Assembly (NCBI GenBank): GCA_025055675.1
Contig: JANWWT010000001.1
Span: 124,001 to 188,000, forward strand
Source: Pseudanabaenaceae cyanobacterium SKYG29
GTDB taxonomy: Bacteria; Cyanobacteriota; Cyanobacteriia; Pseudanabaenales; Pseudanabaenaceae
Direction: 5' to 3'
Length of the DNA: 64,000 bases
Shown here: positions 36,120 to 44,505 of the stretch, piece after piece
Layout: each line of letters opens with the position of its first letter
How positions within the stretch are numbered: the first letter of the stretch is position 1
Program-made: the position numbers and the translations under genes
The notes under the pieces: model-generated
What the model was told of the DNA's origin: nothing
The model's database searches: none
Seen by the model: the letters and a program-made list of their open reading frames with translations, nothing else

Positions 36120-36524
36120 ATGGAAGGTAAACCCAGGTCTTTGTCCAGTGCAGCCCCTTTAGCAGAGGAGTGTGTGGTATCTAAACTTACGCCTGAATCC
36201 CTGGGACTGATGGCAGACTTTTTCAAAGTATTGTCAGAAGTCAGTCGCCTGCAAATTATATGTTCCCTCAAACCCGGCGCAAAAAACGTCACAGAAATTA
36301 TGCAGGAGACAGAGCTAGGACAGGCGAACGTGTCCAAGCACCTGAAGATTCTTACCCAAGCAGGTATAGTTGCCAGGGAACAGCGGGGAGTGTGTGTTTA
36401 CTATCGAATTGCTAACCCATTTTTGTTTGACCTCTGCGACCTAGTTTGTAAAGCCCTCAGTCTGCAGATAGAACATCACAGTCAGCAGGTGCAGGAATTA
36501 TCCCAGTTAGGACAAAGAAATTAG
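36120..36524 (+). CDS. ArsR/SmtB-family repressor, persulfide-sensor type (BigR/SqrR/SuoR-like)
   Basis: Winged-helix repressor of 134 residues. The recognition helix region is LGQANVSKHLKILTQAGIV and the wing REQRGVCVYYRI. Cysteines stand at 18, 48, 92, 106 and 110. C48 in LQIICSL and C106 or C110 near the C-terminal helix lie where BigR and SqrR carry the cysteine pair that forms a polysulfide bridge, so reactive sulfur is the likely signal. The metal motif ELCVCD of SmtB/ArsR is absent. Neighbours are a sulfide:quinone oxidoreductase and a persulfide dioxygenase, which fits. A matching operator pair is present. It most resembles SuoR of Synechocystis by context. Confidence 0.88.
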   Translation: MEGKPRSLSSAAPLAEECVVSKLTPESLGLMADFFKVLSEVSRLQIICSLKPGAKNVTEIMQETELGQANVSKHLKILTQAGIVAREQRGVCVYYRIANPFLFDLCDLVCKALSLQIEHHSQQVQELSQLGQRN

Positions 36525-36553
36525 CAGGGGGAAACCTTTCCCCCAATTTGATT

Positions 36554-37864
36554 CTAGTAACGATGGACTAGGCGATTAATGGGTTTGAAGATGTCCGCCT
36601 CAAAGGCAGCGCCCTTCAGCATCCGATTCCAATATAGCCAGGGCAAAATATGTACCTTGGCTAGGTACATAGAATAGCGTTCCTTGGTGGGATCGAGGGG
36701 AAAGGAAGGAGATAATTTGCCATCATAGGCGAATTCCGCCATAATCGCCGAGTTATAGCCCGTAATTAAAGGACAGCAGGTGTAACCATCGTACTGGGCA
36801 GGTAGGGATCGCCCGCGCATTGCCGCCAGTAAGTTTTCCGCCAGGACAGGGGATTGTTTGCGGGCAGCAGCAGCAGTCTTAGAAGTAGGTAGAGAGGAGG
36901 CATCTCCTAGGGAGAAAACGTTGGGGTAGCGGTTGTGTTGCAGTGTGTGCTTATTGACATCAACCCAGCCCCCAGGACCAGCTAAGGGGCTTTCCTTGAT
37001 AAAATCAGGAGCGCTCATGGGGGGAGTGACATGGATCATGTCGTAGTGGATGCTCACTTCCTCTACCCCATTTTCTGTGGTTACATCAAAAATAGCTTCC
37101 TGGGTATCTGCCTTGATCTCCTTGAGGTTGTGCTTGAACTTAACCTTTATGCCCCGCCGAGCTACTATCCGATCCAAGGCAGCAGAGTAAGCAGGAACAG
37201 CAAACATACTCGCCCCTGCCGTACAAAACATGACGGTAGTGTTTACACCCACACCACTCTTGCTTTTGAACCAGTCGTCTGCCATGTACATAATCTTTTG
37301 GGGTGCACCACCACACTTAATGGGAGTAGCAGGGTAGGTAAAAATGGCATTCCCTCCTTTGAAGTGGCGAATGGTTTCCCAGGTGTAGGGAGCATAGTCC
37401 TTGGAGTAGTTACTGGTCACTCCCCCTTTGCCGATCGCTTCCTTCAACCCCTTGATCAAATGCCAATCAATCTGAATCCCTGGACATAGTACCAAGTATT
37501 CATACTCAATTCCCTGACCCGCCTCTGTAATTACACAGTTGCGATCGGGGTCAAGTTTAGCTACCCGTGCCTGTATCCACTTAGTTCCCTTGGGCAACAC
37601 TTCCCTTTGGGGGCGGATGAAGTTAGCGATCGGGGCAATGCCACCCCCCACCAGTGTCCAACCTGGCTGATAGTAATGCTTGTCCGAGGGTTCAATGATG
37701 GCTATGTCCAAACGGCGGTCACGCTTGAGGAGCTGGGCTGCGGCACTAATCCCCGCTGCTCCCCCCCCCACGATGACAATTTGATGCTTTAAGCGGGGCA
37801 GATTGTTGGTCTCGGTCTGAGTTTGCCCTGCTTGGGCTTGCTCGATCGTTGATGTTATGGTCAT
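36554..37864 (-). CDS. sqr: sulfide:quinone oxidoreductase, type II
   Basis: Membrane-attached flavoprotein that oxidises sulfide, passes electrons to quinone and yields a persulfide. FAD-binding IVIVGGGAAGISAAAQLLKR lies at about residue 29. Cysteines C127 (LCPG), C184 (PIKCGGAPQK) and C363/C364 (YTCCPLITGYN) are present; the KCxGAPQK and CPL(I/V)TGYN contexts are those of the type II (mitochondrial SQOR-like) group. The C-terminal FKPINRLVHRY region is amphipathic for membrane contact. 436 residues. It starts in the divergent region that holds operator site 2 and so is likely repressed with the dioxygenase operon. Confidence 0.93.
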   Translation of the reverse strand: MTITSTIEQAQAGQTQTETNNLPRLKHQIVIVGGGAAGISAAAQLLKRDRRLDIAIIEPSDKHYYQPGWTLVGGGIAPIANFIRPQREVLPKGTKWIQARVAKLDPDRNCVITEAGQGIEYEYLVLCPGIQIDWHLIKGLKEAIGKGGVTSNYSKDYAPYTWETIRHFKGGNAIFTYPATPIKCGGAPQKIMYMADDWFKSKSGVGVNTTVMFCTAGASMFAVPAYSAALDRIVARRGIKVKFKHNLKEIKADTQEAIFDVTTENGVEEVSIHYDMIHVTPPMSAPDFIKESPLAGPGGWVDVNKHTLQHNRYPNVFSLGDASSLPTSKTAAAARKQSPVLAENLLAAMRGRSLPAQYDGYTCCPLITGYNSAIMAEFAYDGKLSPSFPLDPTKERYSMYLAKVHILPWLYWNRMLKGAAFEADIFKPINRLVHRY

Positions 37865-37996
37865 TTCTAAACTAGTTCATTAAAGGACGTAATACCCCTT
37901 GTACCATATTCCCACATGGTTATATTGTCCCACTTTCTAAAGAAATCCTTAAATTTTTCTCACCCCTCTTGACAAGCATATGATATGATAGTTGCA

Positions 37997-38016
37997 CTAT
38001 ATTACTATATAGTAAT
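37997..38016. promoter_or_regulatory. probable operator of the ArsR-family repressor, site 2
   Basis: Contains the perfect 16-base palindrome ATTACTATATAGTAAT (38001-38016), and 37997-38011 read on the minus strand is TATATAGTAATATAG, 14/15 identical to site 1. It lies in the 198-base divergent region between the sulfide oxidoreductase gene and the persulfide dioxygenase gene, 47 bases before the latter. TTGACA at 37969-37974 could be a -35 box, but no well-spaced -10 follows. Confidence 0.75.
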
Positions 38017-38062
38017 TAACGGCTTGAGTGAGAGTAGCAGTATAGTGATGGGAGGTTAAGAG

Positions 38063-38755
38063 ATGTTGTTCCGGCAGCTGTTTGACTATGAGACCTACAC
38101 CTATACCTATTTGATTGCTGACCCTCAGACGCAGGAGGCGATGCTGGTAGACAGTGTATTGGAGCAGGTCGATCGGGATTTGCAGCTAATCAAGGAGTTA
38201 GGTTTGACGTTGCGCTATGCAGTGGAAACCCATGTTCATGCTGACCATGTTACAGGGGCGGGGCGCTTGCGGGAGTTAACGGGTTGTCAGGGTGTAGTGC
38301 CCAAGGGAGCGGATGTAGCCTGTGCCGATCGCTTCCTCGGTGATGGGGATGTGTTGGTGATGGGGTCGATTCGCCTAGAGACGATCGCTACTCCTGGTCA
38401 CACGGATAGCCATGTAGCTTATCTGGTCAATGGTACCCATTTGCTCACGGGGGATGCCTTGTTTATTCGCGGCTGCGGGCGCACAGATTTCCAAAGTGGG
38501 GATGCGGGTGCTCTCTACGATGTAGTAACGCAACGCCTGTTCACCCTGCCCGATGAAACTTTGGTCTATCCTGGGCATGACTATCGCGGGCATACGGTAA
38601 GCACGATCGGGGAAGAAAAGAGGTACAATCCCCGTTTCCAGGGACGTACCAGGGAGCAATTCATTGAGTTTATGGCTAACTTGAATTTGCCTGATCCTAA
38701 GAAGATGGCAGAGGCTGTGCCTGCTAACATGCAGTGCGGTAAAGTAGCTGCCTAA
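38063..38755 (+). CDS. ETHE1-like persulfide dioxygenase (Blh-type metallo-beta-lactamase fold)
   Basis: Mononuclear-iron enzyme oxidising glutathione persulfide to sulfite and glutathione. The 230-residue protein has ETHVHADHVTGAGRLRELTG, the second His in TPGHTDSHVAYL, the iron Asp in LLTGDALFIRGCGRTDFQ, YPGHDYRGHTVSTIGEEK and NPR, which are the ETHE1/Blh signatures. It uses the persulfide made by the neighbouring sulfide oxidoreductase. GGGAGG lies eight bases before ATG. The rhodanese gene starts 28 bases later, and the operator lies just upstream. Confidence 0.94.
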   Translation: MLFRQLFDYETYTYTYLIADPQTQEAMLVDSVLEQVDRDLQLIKELGLTLRYAVETHVHADHVTGAGRLRELTGCQGVVPKGADVACADRFLGDGDVLVMGSIRLETIATPGHTDSHVAYLVNGTHLLTGDALFIRGCGRTDFQSGDAGALYDVVTQRLFTLPDETLVYPGHDYRGHTVSTIGEEKRYNPRFQGRTREQFIEFMANLNLPDPKKMAEAVPANMQCGKVAA

Positions 38756-38783
38756 TTTTACAACCAACTAGAGGAGGACAAAT

Positions 38784-39335
38784 ATGGTAACGACACAACA
38801 AAACTTAAATCTCGTCACAGCCGCAGAACTAAAGGAAAAACTTGACCAAGATCAGGTACTCCTAATCGATGTACGGGAGCCAGGGGAGTTTAGCGCTGAG
38901 AGAATTCCAGGGGCAAGATTGATCCCTCTTTCTAAATTCGACCCCAAGCACATCCCTGCAACTGACAAAGAAGTGGTGCTCTACTGTCGCAGTGGCAAAC
39001 GATCGGAGATGGCAGCCCAAAAACTTCTCGCAGCTGGTTGGAATTCTGTCACGAACTTACAGGGAGGAATTACCAGTTGGAAGCAAGCAGGCTTACCCAT
39101 TGACAAGGATGCCAATGCTCCCATTAGTTTGATCCGCCAGGTACAAATTGTGGCTGGTTCCTTAGTCCTAACTGGCACGCTTTTGGGCGCTTATGTCAAT
39201 CCCCGCTTCCTCTTCCTCAGTGGTTTTGTGGGAGCAGGTCTAGTGTTTGCAGGGGTAACTGATACCTGTGCTTTGGGTATGCTTCTATCCAAATTGCCCT
39301 ACAACCAGAGGGCGGGTCAGTCGTGGAATTCTTAA
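38784..39335 (+). CDS. rhodanese with C-terminal DUF2892-like membrane hairpin
   Basis: Sulfurtransferase of 183 residues. The rhodanese domain (about 10-108) has DVREPGEFSAERIPGA and the active-site loop YCRSGKRSEMA with catalytic Cys in LYCRSGKR. The remainder is a pair of membrane helices (VAGSLVLTGTLLGAYV, FLFLSGFVGAGLVFAG) of the DUF2892 type seen in YgaP-like proteins. It would move sulfane sulfur between glutathione persulfide and thiols at the membrane, in line with the neighbours. GAGGAGG precedes the start. Probably one operon with the dioxygenase and the exporters. Confidence 0.92.
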   Translation: MVTTQQNLNLVTAAELKEKLDQDQVLLIDVREPGEFSAERIPGARLIPLSKFDPKHIPATDKEVVLYCRSGKRSEMAAQKLLAAGWNSVTNLQGGITSWKQAGLPIDKDANAPISLIRQVQIVAGSLVLTGTLLGAYVNPRFLFLSGFVGAGLVFAGVTDTCALGMLLSKLPYNQRAGQSWNS

Positions 39336-39420
39336 ATTGTTTGCTACAGGTTTAGTGCAATTGCTGTAGGGGGCGTATTGCCCCTTTTTCTTGTTTTGTA
39401 CTTTAGGGGAACCAGAGTTT

Positions 39421-40245
39421 ATGGAACAACAACAGATTTTGGGTTATGTTTTGGCTTCTCTGATTGGCATTTCTTTGGGTCTAATCGGCGGAGGGGGGTC
39501 TATATTAACCGTCCCTGTGTTGGTTTATGTAATGGGGGTAAATGCTACCCTGGCTACAGCCTATTCCCTCTTTATTGTGGGCATCACAGCTTTGGTGGGT
39601 TCTCTCACTTATTTCCAGAAGAAATTGGTTAGTATTAAAACTGCTATTGTTTTCTCCATTCCAGCTTTTACTTCTGTTTATTTGGTGCGTAGATTTGTCA
39701 TTCCTGCTATTCCTAAGGAAATTTTCAGTCTTTATGGTTTTACACTAACTAGGGATATTCTATTGATGTTGGTGTTTGCGGGTTTGATGATCTTTGCTTC
39801 TGTATCTATGATTAGAGATGAAAAAGGTAAGGGACCAGAAGTAACAGAGGAAGAACATGAGCCAGAGTTTAATTTGCCTCTCATTTTTGGTGAGGGGGTA
39901 GTTGTGGGAGGATTAACTGGTTTCGTGGGAGCAGGGGGTGGTTTTATGATCATTCCTGCCCTGGTTTTGTTTGCTAGACTGCCTATGAAGATGGCGGTGG
40001 GTACTTCTCTCTTAATCATTGCTGCTAAATCCTTGATTGGTTTTATTGGAGATGTAACTAACCCTGAATTAACGATCGATTGGGAGTTATTGATTTCCTT
40101 CTCTTTCATTGCTTGTGTGGGAATTTTTATAGGCTCATACCTGTCTACTTTTATCCCAGGAGCAAAGTTGAAGCAGGCATTTGGTTGGTTTGTGGCAGTA
40201 ATGGGCGTTTATATTATTGCTAAGGAAACTCTGCTGGGTAAATGA
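39421..40245 (+). CDS. TauE/SafE family sulfite/anion exporter, copy 1
   Basis: Polytopic membrane protein of about 274 residues with eight hydrophobic helices. Conserved family features: ISLGLIGGGGSILTVPVLVY at the start and VGGLTGFVGAGGGFMIIPAL in the second half, the two pseudo-symmetric glycine-rich motifs of TauE/SafE. In a sulfide-oxidation operon it would export sulfite. ATG 39421 has AGGGGAA upstream; an earlier ATG at 39391 lacks such a site. It overlaps the next, closely related gene by four bases. Confidence 0.9.
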   Translation: MEQQQILGYVLASLIGISLGLIGGGGSILTVPVLVYVMGVNATLATAYSLFIVGITALVGSLTYFQKKLVSIKTAIVFSIPAFTSVYLVRRFVIPAIPKEIFSLYGFTLTRDILLMLVFAGLMIFASVSMIRDEKGKGPEVTEEEHEPEFNLPLIFGEGVVVGGLTGFVGAGGGFMIIPALVLFARLPMKMAVGTSLLIIAAKSLIGFIGDVTNPELTIDWELLISFSFIACVGIFIGSYLSTFIPGAKLKQAFGWFVAVMGVYIIAKETLLGK

Positions 40246-41042
40246 TGGGACAGATTGGGGGCTACTTTCTTGCTTCTCTGATTGGCATATCCCTGGGGTT
40301 AATTGGCGGTGGCGGTTCGATCCTAACGGTGCCAGTCTTGGTCTATGTCATGGGCGTAAATGCTACTCGTGCTACTGCCTATTCCCTATTTATTGTTGGC
40401 ATAACCGCTTTGGTGGGCTCATTAGATTACTGCCGCAAGCGCTTGATCAGTTGGCAGGCAGCTGTGGTTTTCTCTCTGCCCGCTTTTTCCTCTGTTTTTG
40501 TGGTACGCAAGTATCTGATACCAGCTATTCCCAGGGAAGTTCTAAGAGTAGGGAGTTTCATTCTCACTAAGGATATTTTCTTAATGGTGGTGTTTGCCTT
40601 ATTGATGATATTTGCCTCTGTATCTATGATTAGGGATAGGAAAAATGGCAAGGAGGAGGAGGTATTATCCCTGAACTCGCCTTTAATTGGTGTTACAGGT
40701 TTACTAGTGGGGGGAGTGACTGGTTTGGTGGGGGCGGGAGGCGGTTTTATGATCATTCCTGCGCTGGTGAATTTTGCCCATTTACCAATGAAAAAGGCAG
40801 TTGGTACTTCCCTACTTATTATTGCTACTAATTCCCTCATTGGCTTTATAGGTGACTTAATGAGTCCCACAGAAACAATTGACTGGAATCTCCTCATTTC
40901 TTTTTCTTTCATTGCTTGTTTGGGTATTTTCTTTGGTTCTTACTTGTCTAACTTTATTCCTGGGGCAAGGTTAAAAAAGGGGTTTGGTTGGTTCGTAGCT
41001 GTTATGGCTCTTTACATCCTAGCCAAGGAAATTGCTGGCTAA
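40242..41042 (+). CDS. TauE/SafE family sulfite/anion exporter, copy 2
   Basis: Paralogue of the gene before it, 266 residues. ASLIGISLGLIGGGGSILTV and VPVLVYVMGVNAT are near identical in both, and the second motif VGGVTGLVGAGGGFMIIPAL aligns too. The charged middle loop differs (RDRKNGKEEEVLS against RDEKGKGPEVTEEEH). The pair looks like an old tandem duplication that may work as a heterodimer or have split specificity. Two ATG codons stand at the start (40242 and 40245). Confidence 0.9.
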   Translation: MMGQIGGYFLASLIGISLGLIGGGGSILTVPVLVYVMGVNATRATAYSLFIVGITALVGSLDYCRKRLISWQAAVVFSLPAFSSVFVVRKYLIPAIPREVLRVGSFILTKDIFLMVVFALLMIFASVSMIRDRKNGKEEEVLSLNSPLIGVTGLLVGGVTGLVGAGGGFMIIPALVNFAHLPMKKAVGTSLLIIATNSLIGFIGDLMSPTETIDWNLLISFSFIACLGIFFGSYLSNFIPGARLKKGFGWFVAVMALYILAKEIAG

Positions 41043-41101
41043 GTAGAAATATTAGCAATAATGCTATACTGACAAATGGTAATTTTTGGTGGAAAGGAGA
41101 G

Positions 41102-42103
41102 GTGCAGCCACTACTAGAGGTTAGAGATGTATCCCTGCAGTATCCAGGGCAGGCAAGTAGGGCAGTAGATGGGGTTAGTTTTAGCCTCAAGCAGGGGGAG
41201 ATTCTAGCTTTGCTAGGTCCATCGGGCTGTGGGAAGACTAGTTTGCTCCGTTTGATTGCAGGGTTTGAGTTGCCTCAGGTAGGCACGATCGTGGTTAATG
41301 GTCAGGTTTTGTCTAGTCCCGATCGGTGTATTCCCCCAGAACAGCGCAATATTGGTATTGTTTTCCAGGATTTTGCCCTCTTTCCCCATATGACGGTGTA
41401 TCAAAACGTGGCTTTTGGGTTGCGGCGCTCCCAGTCCGCAGGGGCAGTGATGGAAGTACTAGAGCGAGTGAGATTGCAGGACTACAAGGATCAGTATCCT
41501 CACCAACTCTCTGGCGGACAGCAACAGCGGGTAGCATTGGCGCGAGTCTTGGTTACTAATCCTATTTTGGTACTCTTGGATGAACCCCTTAGTAATATTG
41601 ATGTGCAGTTGCGTAGCAGTCTCAGGCGGGAATTGCGGGAGATTTTGCAACAGGCGGGCACGACTTCGATTTGGGTCACCCACGACCAAGAAGAGGCAAT
41701 GGCGGTAGCGGATTGGATTGGCGTGATGCAGGGGGGCAAGTTGGAACAATTAGATACACCCCAGGGGATTTACTGCCAGCCCAAAACTCCTTTTGTCGCG
41801 CAGTTTGTTTCCCAGGCTAATTTATTGCCCTTGCCCCTTGCAGCGGTTGCTGGTTTACAGGAATTACCAGCTACGAATGGCGCAAAGGAGAAACAATTGA
41901 TGATCCTACAGGAAGACATTTGTCTGCAGGTATACCAGGATTCTGATTGTGTGATTACCGATCGAGTGTTTCTGGGCAGGGAATGGGTTTACTATGTCAA
42001 ATTGCCCTCTAGTCAAGAATTAATTGCCCGTGTTTCTAATCGCTGTGCACCTCTACCCGTGGGGACAAAGGTAGCAATTGGGGGGAAATGGCAACTAATT
42101 TAA
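41102..42103 (+). CDS. ABC transporter ATP-binding protein, FbpC/CysA/PotA-like
   Basis: Cytoplasmic ATPase of an importer, about 333 residues. Walker A is LLGPSGCGKTSLLRLIAGFE, Q loop VFQDFALFPHMT, signature LSGGQQQRVALARVL, Walker B LVLLDEPLSNID, and the H loop WVTHDQEEAM. A TOBE-like C-terminal domain follows (about 250-333). GTG 41102 is used since AAGGAGAG runs up to it and it gives the family start LLEVRDVSL; the frame extends to 40988 without a site. The C-terminus is like ferric-iron FbpC/FutC, but no permease or binding protein is adjacent, so the substrate stays open. Its TAA is shared with murF in TTAA. Confidence 0.88.
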   Translation: MQPLLEVRDVSLQYPGQASRAVDGVSFSLKQGEILALLGPSGCGKTSLLRLIAGFELPQVGTIVVNGQVLSSPDRCIPPEQRNIGIVFQDFALFPHMTVYQNVAFGLRRSQSAGAVMEVLERVRLQDYKDQYPHQLSGGQQQRVALARVLVTNPILVLLDEPLSNIDVQLRSSLRRELREILQQAGTTSIWVTHDQEEAMAVADWIGVMQGGKLEQLDTPQGIYCQPKTPFVAQFVSQANLLPLPLAAVAGLQELPATNGAKEKQLMILQEDICLQVYQDSDCVITDRVFLGREWVYYVKLPSSQELIARVSNRCAPLPVGTKVAIGGKWQLI

Positions 42104-43434
42104 TTCATACTTTGCTGGAGTTGTGCTACCAGTTGGTCTAACCCGATCGATCGGGATGCCTTACATAGAATTACATCCCCTGGCTGAGTTTCTTGGTGGA
42201 GGAGTTGAAGAATTTCTGTTTGGGTGGAGCAGGCAAATTTCTGGGGTATGTTGGTGGCAGCGTGGAAAATTTCCTTTGTATCTTCATCTGCTAAAATGAC
42301 AAGACCATAAATGCCCAATTTATTGATTTCTTCTCCTACCCATCTGTGTAGCTGAGGGCTATATTCCCCTAGTTCTTTCATAGTGCCTAGGACTGCCCAA
42401 TGTCTGCCAGGTATTGATTGCAAGAGATGGAGGGAGGCAACCACTGCTTCAGGAGAAGCATTATAGGTTTCATCCAAAACTTTGATGCCGTTGCTCAGAG
42501 TAATTAGGTTAGTTCTCCCTTGGGGGAGGGTTAACTCTAGGGGGGCTGTCGTACTAATTCGGGGGTCTAAATTGAGGGCATAAAGTACAGAAATCCCTGC
42601 TAAGAAATTCAAGGCATTGTGTCTGCCTGGTAAGGGTAGTTTCCAAGTGAGGGTATCAACAGTGATATAATCTCCCTGCACTTCTCCCCGTATATCTCCC
42701 CGATCGATGCCATAGGTAATAGTTTTTCCTCCCCAAGTTGACTTAGCTGTGCTTAATAGTAATTCATCTTCCCCATTTAATACTGCTGTACCCTGCAGGT
42801 GCTGGAGAATTTCACACTTAGCTTTGGCAATGGCTGCCTTGGAGCCTAGGCGACCAATATGGGCTGTGCCAATGTTGGTAATTACAGCTACATCAGGTAG
42901 AGCAATAGATGATAACCGATCGATTTCCCCCTGCCCTCGCATTGCCATTTCTATCACAGCAAATTGATGGCGATCGGGCTTGATTTCCAGCAGAGTTTTT
43001 GCTACGCCAATATCATTATTGAAGTTGGCATGGCTATAGTGTACTGTCTTACCAGGGGGGCAGTAAAAACCTAATAGTTTACTGATTAGCTCTTTGGTAG
43101 TAGTTTTGCCCGCCGAACCCGTTACCCCAATCACAGTAATATTACTTTTCTGTCGCCACCACCTGGCAATTCTTTGATAGGCAAGCAGGGTATTTTCTAC
43201 TACTAAGCAGGGGTAACCTGGTAAATCGTTTTCCACAATAGCCACAACTGCACCCCTATCGATCGCTTGGGGGACGAAATCATGTCCATCAAATCTTGCC
43301 CCCCGTAAAGCTACAAATACCTGCCCTGGTTGCAGGGTGCGGCTGTCGGTGTTGATAGCAACGATCGGTTGTGATGGTATTTCTGCTTGATTAAAAGTAC
43401 CTTGGGTAACAGCGATAAGGTCAGTCAGTAACAT
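42100..43434 (-). CDS. murF: UDP-N-acetylmuramoyl-tripeptide--D-alanyl-D-alanine ligase
   Basis: Last cytoplasmic amino-acid addition in peptidoglycan precursor synthesis. The N-terminal domain has INTDSRTLQPGQVFVALRG; the ATP-binding domain has VIGVTGSAGKTTTKELI; then HANFNNDIGVAKTLLEI, ALPDVAVITNIGTAHIGRLG and the C-terminal DETYNASPEAVVASLHLL. 444 residues, normal length. It starts three bases after the end of the cobD gene and is the last of cysE-cobD-murF. Confidence 0.96.
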   Translation of the reverse strand: MLLTDLIAVTQGTFNQAEIPSQPIVAINTDSRTLQPGQVFVALRGARFDGHDFVPQAIDRGAVVAIVENDLPGYPCLVVENTLLAYQRIARWWRQKSNITVIGVTGSAGKTTTKELISKLLGFYCPPGKTVHYSHANFNNDIGVAKTLLEIKPDRHQFAVIEMAMRGQGEIDRLSSIALPDVAVITNIGTAHIGRLGSKAAIAKAKCEILQHLQGTAVLNGEDELLLSTAKSTWGGKTITYGIDRGDIRGEVQGDYITVDTLTWKLPLPGRHNALNFLAGISVLYALNLDPRISTTAPLELTLPQGRTNLITLSNGIKVLDETYNASPEAVVASLHLLQSIPGRHWAVLGTMKELGEYSPQLHRWVGEEINKLGIYGLVILADEDTKEIFHAATNIPQKFACSTQTEILQLLHQETQPGDVILCKASRSIGLDQLVAQLQQSMN

Positions 43435-43437
43435 AAG

Positions 43438-44505
43438 CTAAGCCCGTAGAAGATGAACACTAGATTGTAGAGCATTCTGTAAGAGTTTGTGTTCTCTAGC
43501 CGTCAAAACTGCTAAACGAATATAGTTCTGTCCCAGTTCTAGGAAAGTGGCACAATCCCGAATTAAAATTTTGTGTTCCTTGGCTAGATGTGACTGTAAG
43601 CGTGTAGAGGGAATAGCAGTCTTGACTAACAGGAAATTCGCCACACTCGGTAAGGGAGACAATTCAGAAAATTGATATAGCCTCTCCTCTAAATCCCTAC
43701 GACTCGGTATTAGCCATGCCCTGGTTTGCTCCTGAAATTCTCTATCTTTGACTACCGCTATTCCCACGGCTGCTGCTAAATTGTTGACAGCCCAGGGGTC
43801 ACGCCAGCCTTGCCATTTTCTAATCCGATCGGGATGGGCAATTACACACCCTAACCGCAGTCCTGCTATGCTGAAAAATTTAGTTAGAGACCGCAGAATG
43901 ACCAGATTGCTATACCTCTCCACTAAGTCCACACAACTTAACTCAGGGGGTAAAAAATCCATAAATGCTTCATCAATTACAACCAGAGCAAACCGATCGA
44001 GACACTCTAAAATCCAACTTTTGTCTAGCAACTGACCCGTAGGATTGTGGGGATTATTCAGTAACAAACCCTGCCGATCGGGTTGATTAATTCCTAATAT
44101 CTGGGCTGTAAATTCAGTCTCCCAAATGCTGATATTTTTTACCCGAGCATGACAACTCTGCAAAGCTCGATCGTAATCAGCAAAAGCAGGGCGTAAAATG
44201 ACTGTAGTTGCTAATTCTGCCAAATCTCTAGCAATCCAAGTTAGTAGTTCTGCGGCACCGTTGCCAGGGAGTAAACGAGCGGGGTCAACGCCATAGAAAT
44301 CGGCTAGAGCTTGTCGTAGTTCTGGGTAATGGGGGTCAGGATAGTGACTTATTTCTGGCAGAGCCGCTTGCAGAGCTACCAGGGCAGAGGCTGGGGGACC
44401 AAGGGGGTTAATGCTAGCCGAAAAATCCACTAAATCCCGAGGAGAAACTCCCGCTATCTGCGCCCACCAAGCCCGATTGCCCCCATGCTTAAATGCCTGC
44501 TCCAC
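43438..44505 (-). CDS. cobD: L-threonine-O-3-phosphate decarboxylase (CobD/CobC), PLP-dependent
   Basis: Makes (R)-1-amino-2-propanol phosphate for the cobalamin nucleotide loop. The class I/II aminotransferase fold shows [41 protein letters not shown] and the PLP lysine region [20 protein letters not shown]. The start [15 protein letters not shown] (HGGN) distinguishes CobD from HisC. 355 residues. It overlaps cysE by 17 bases. No other cobalamin genes lie in the window, as is usual for cyanobacteria with scattered cob genes. HisC-like function is the main alternative. Confidence 0.87.
   Translation of the reverse strand: MEQAFKHGGNRAWWAQIAGVSPRDLVDFSASINPLGPPASALVALQAALPEISHYPDPHYPELRQALADFYGVDPARLLPGNGAAELLTWIARDLAELATTVILRPAFADYDRALQSCHARVKNISIWETEFTAQILGINQPDRQGLLLNNPHNPTGQLLDKSWILECLDRFALVVIDEAFMDFLPPELSCVDLVERYSNLVILRSLTKFFSIAGLRLGCVIAHPDRIRKWQGWRDPWAVNNLAAAVGIAVVKDREFQEQTRAWLIPSRRDLEERLYQFSELSPLPSVANFLLVKTAIPSTRLQSHLAKEHKILIRDCATFLELGQNYIRLAVLTAREHKLLQNALQSSVHLLRA

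Noticed and set aside
37969-38003. TTGACA with TATATT as a promoter for the dioxygenase gene
   Set aside because: The spacing is 23 bases, too long for a standard promoter; only the operator is reported.
40988-41101. N-terminal extension of the ABC ATPase frame
   Set aside because: Overlaps the preceding exporter gene, reads unlike any ABC start, and GTG 41102 has the ribosome binding site.
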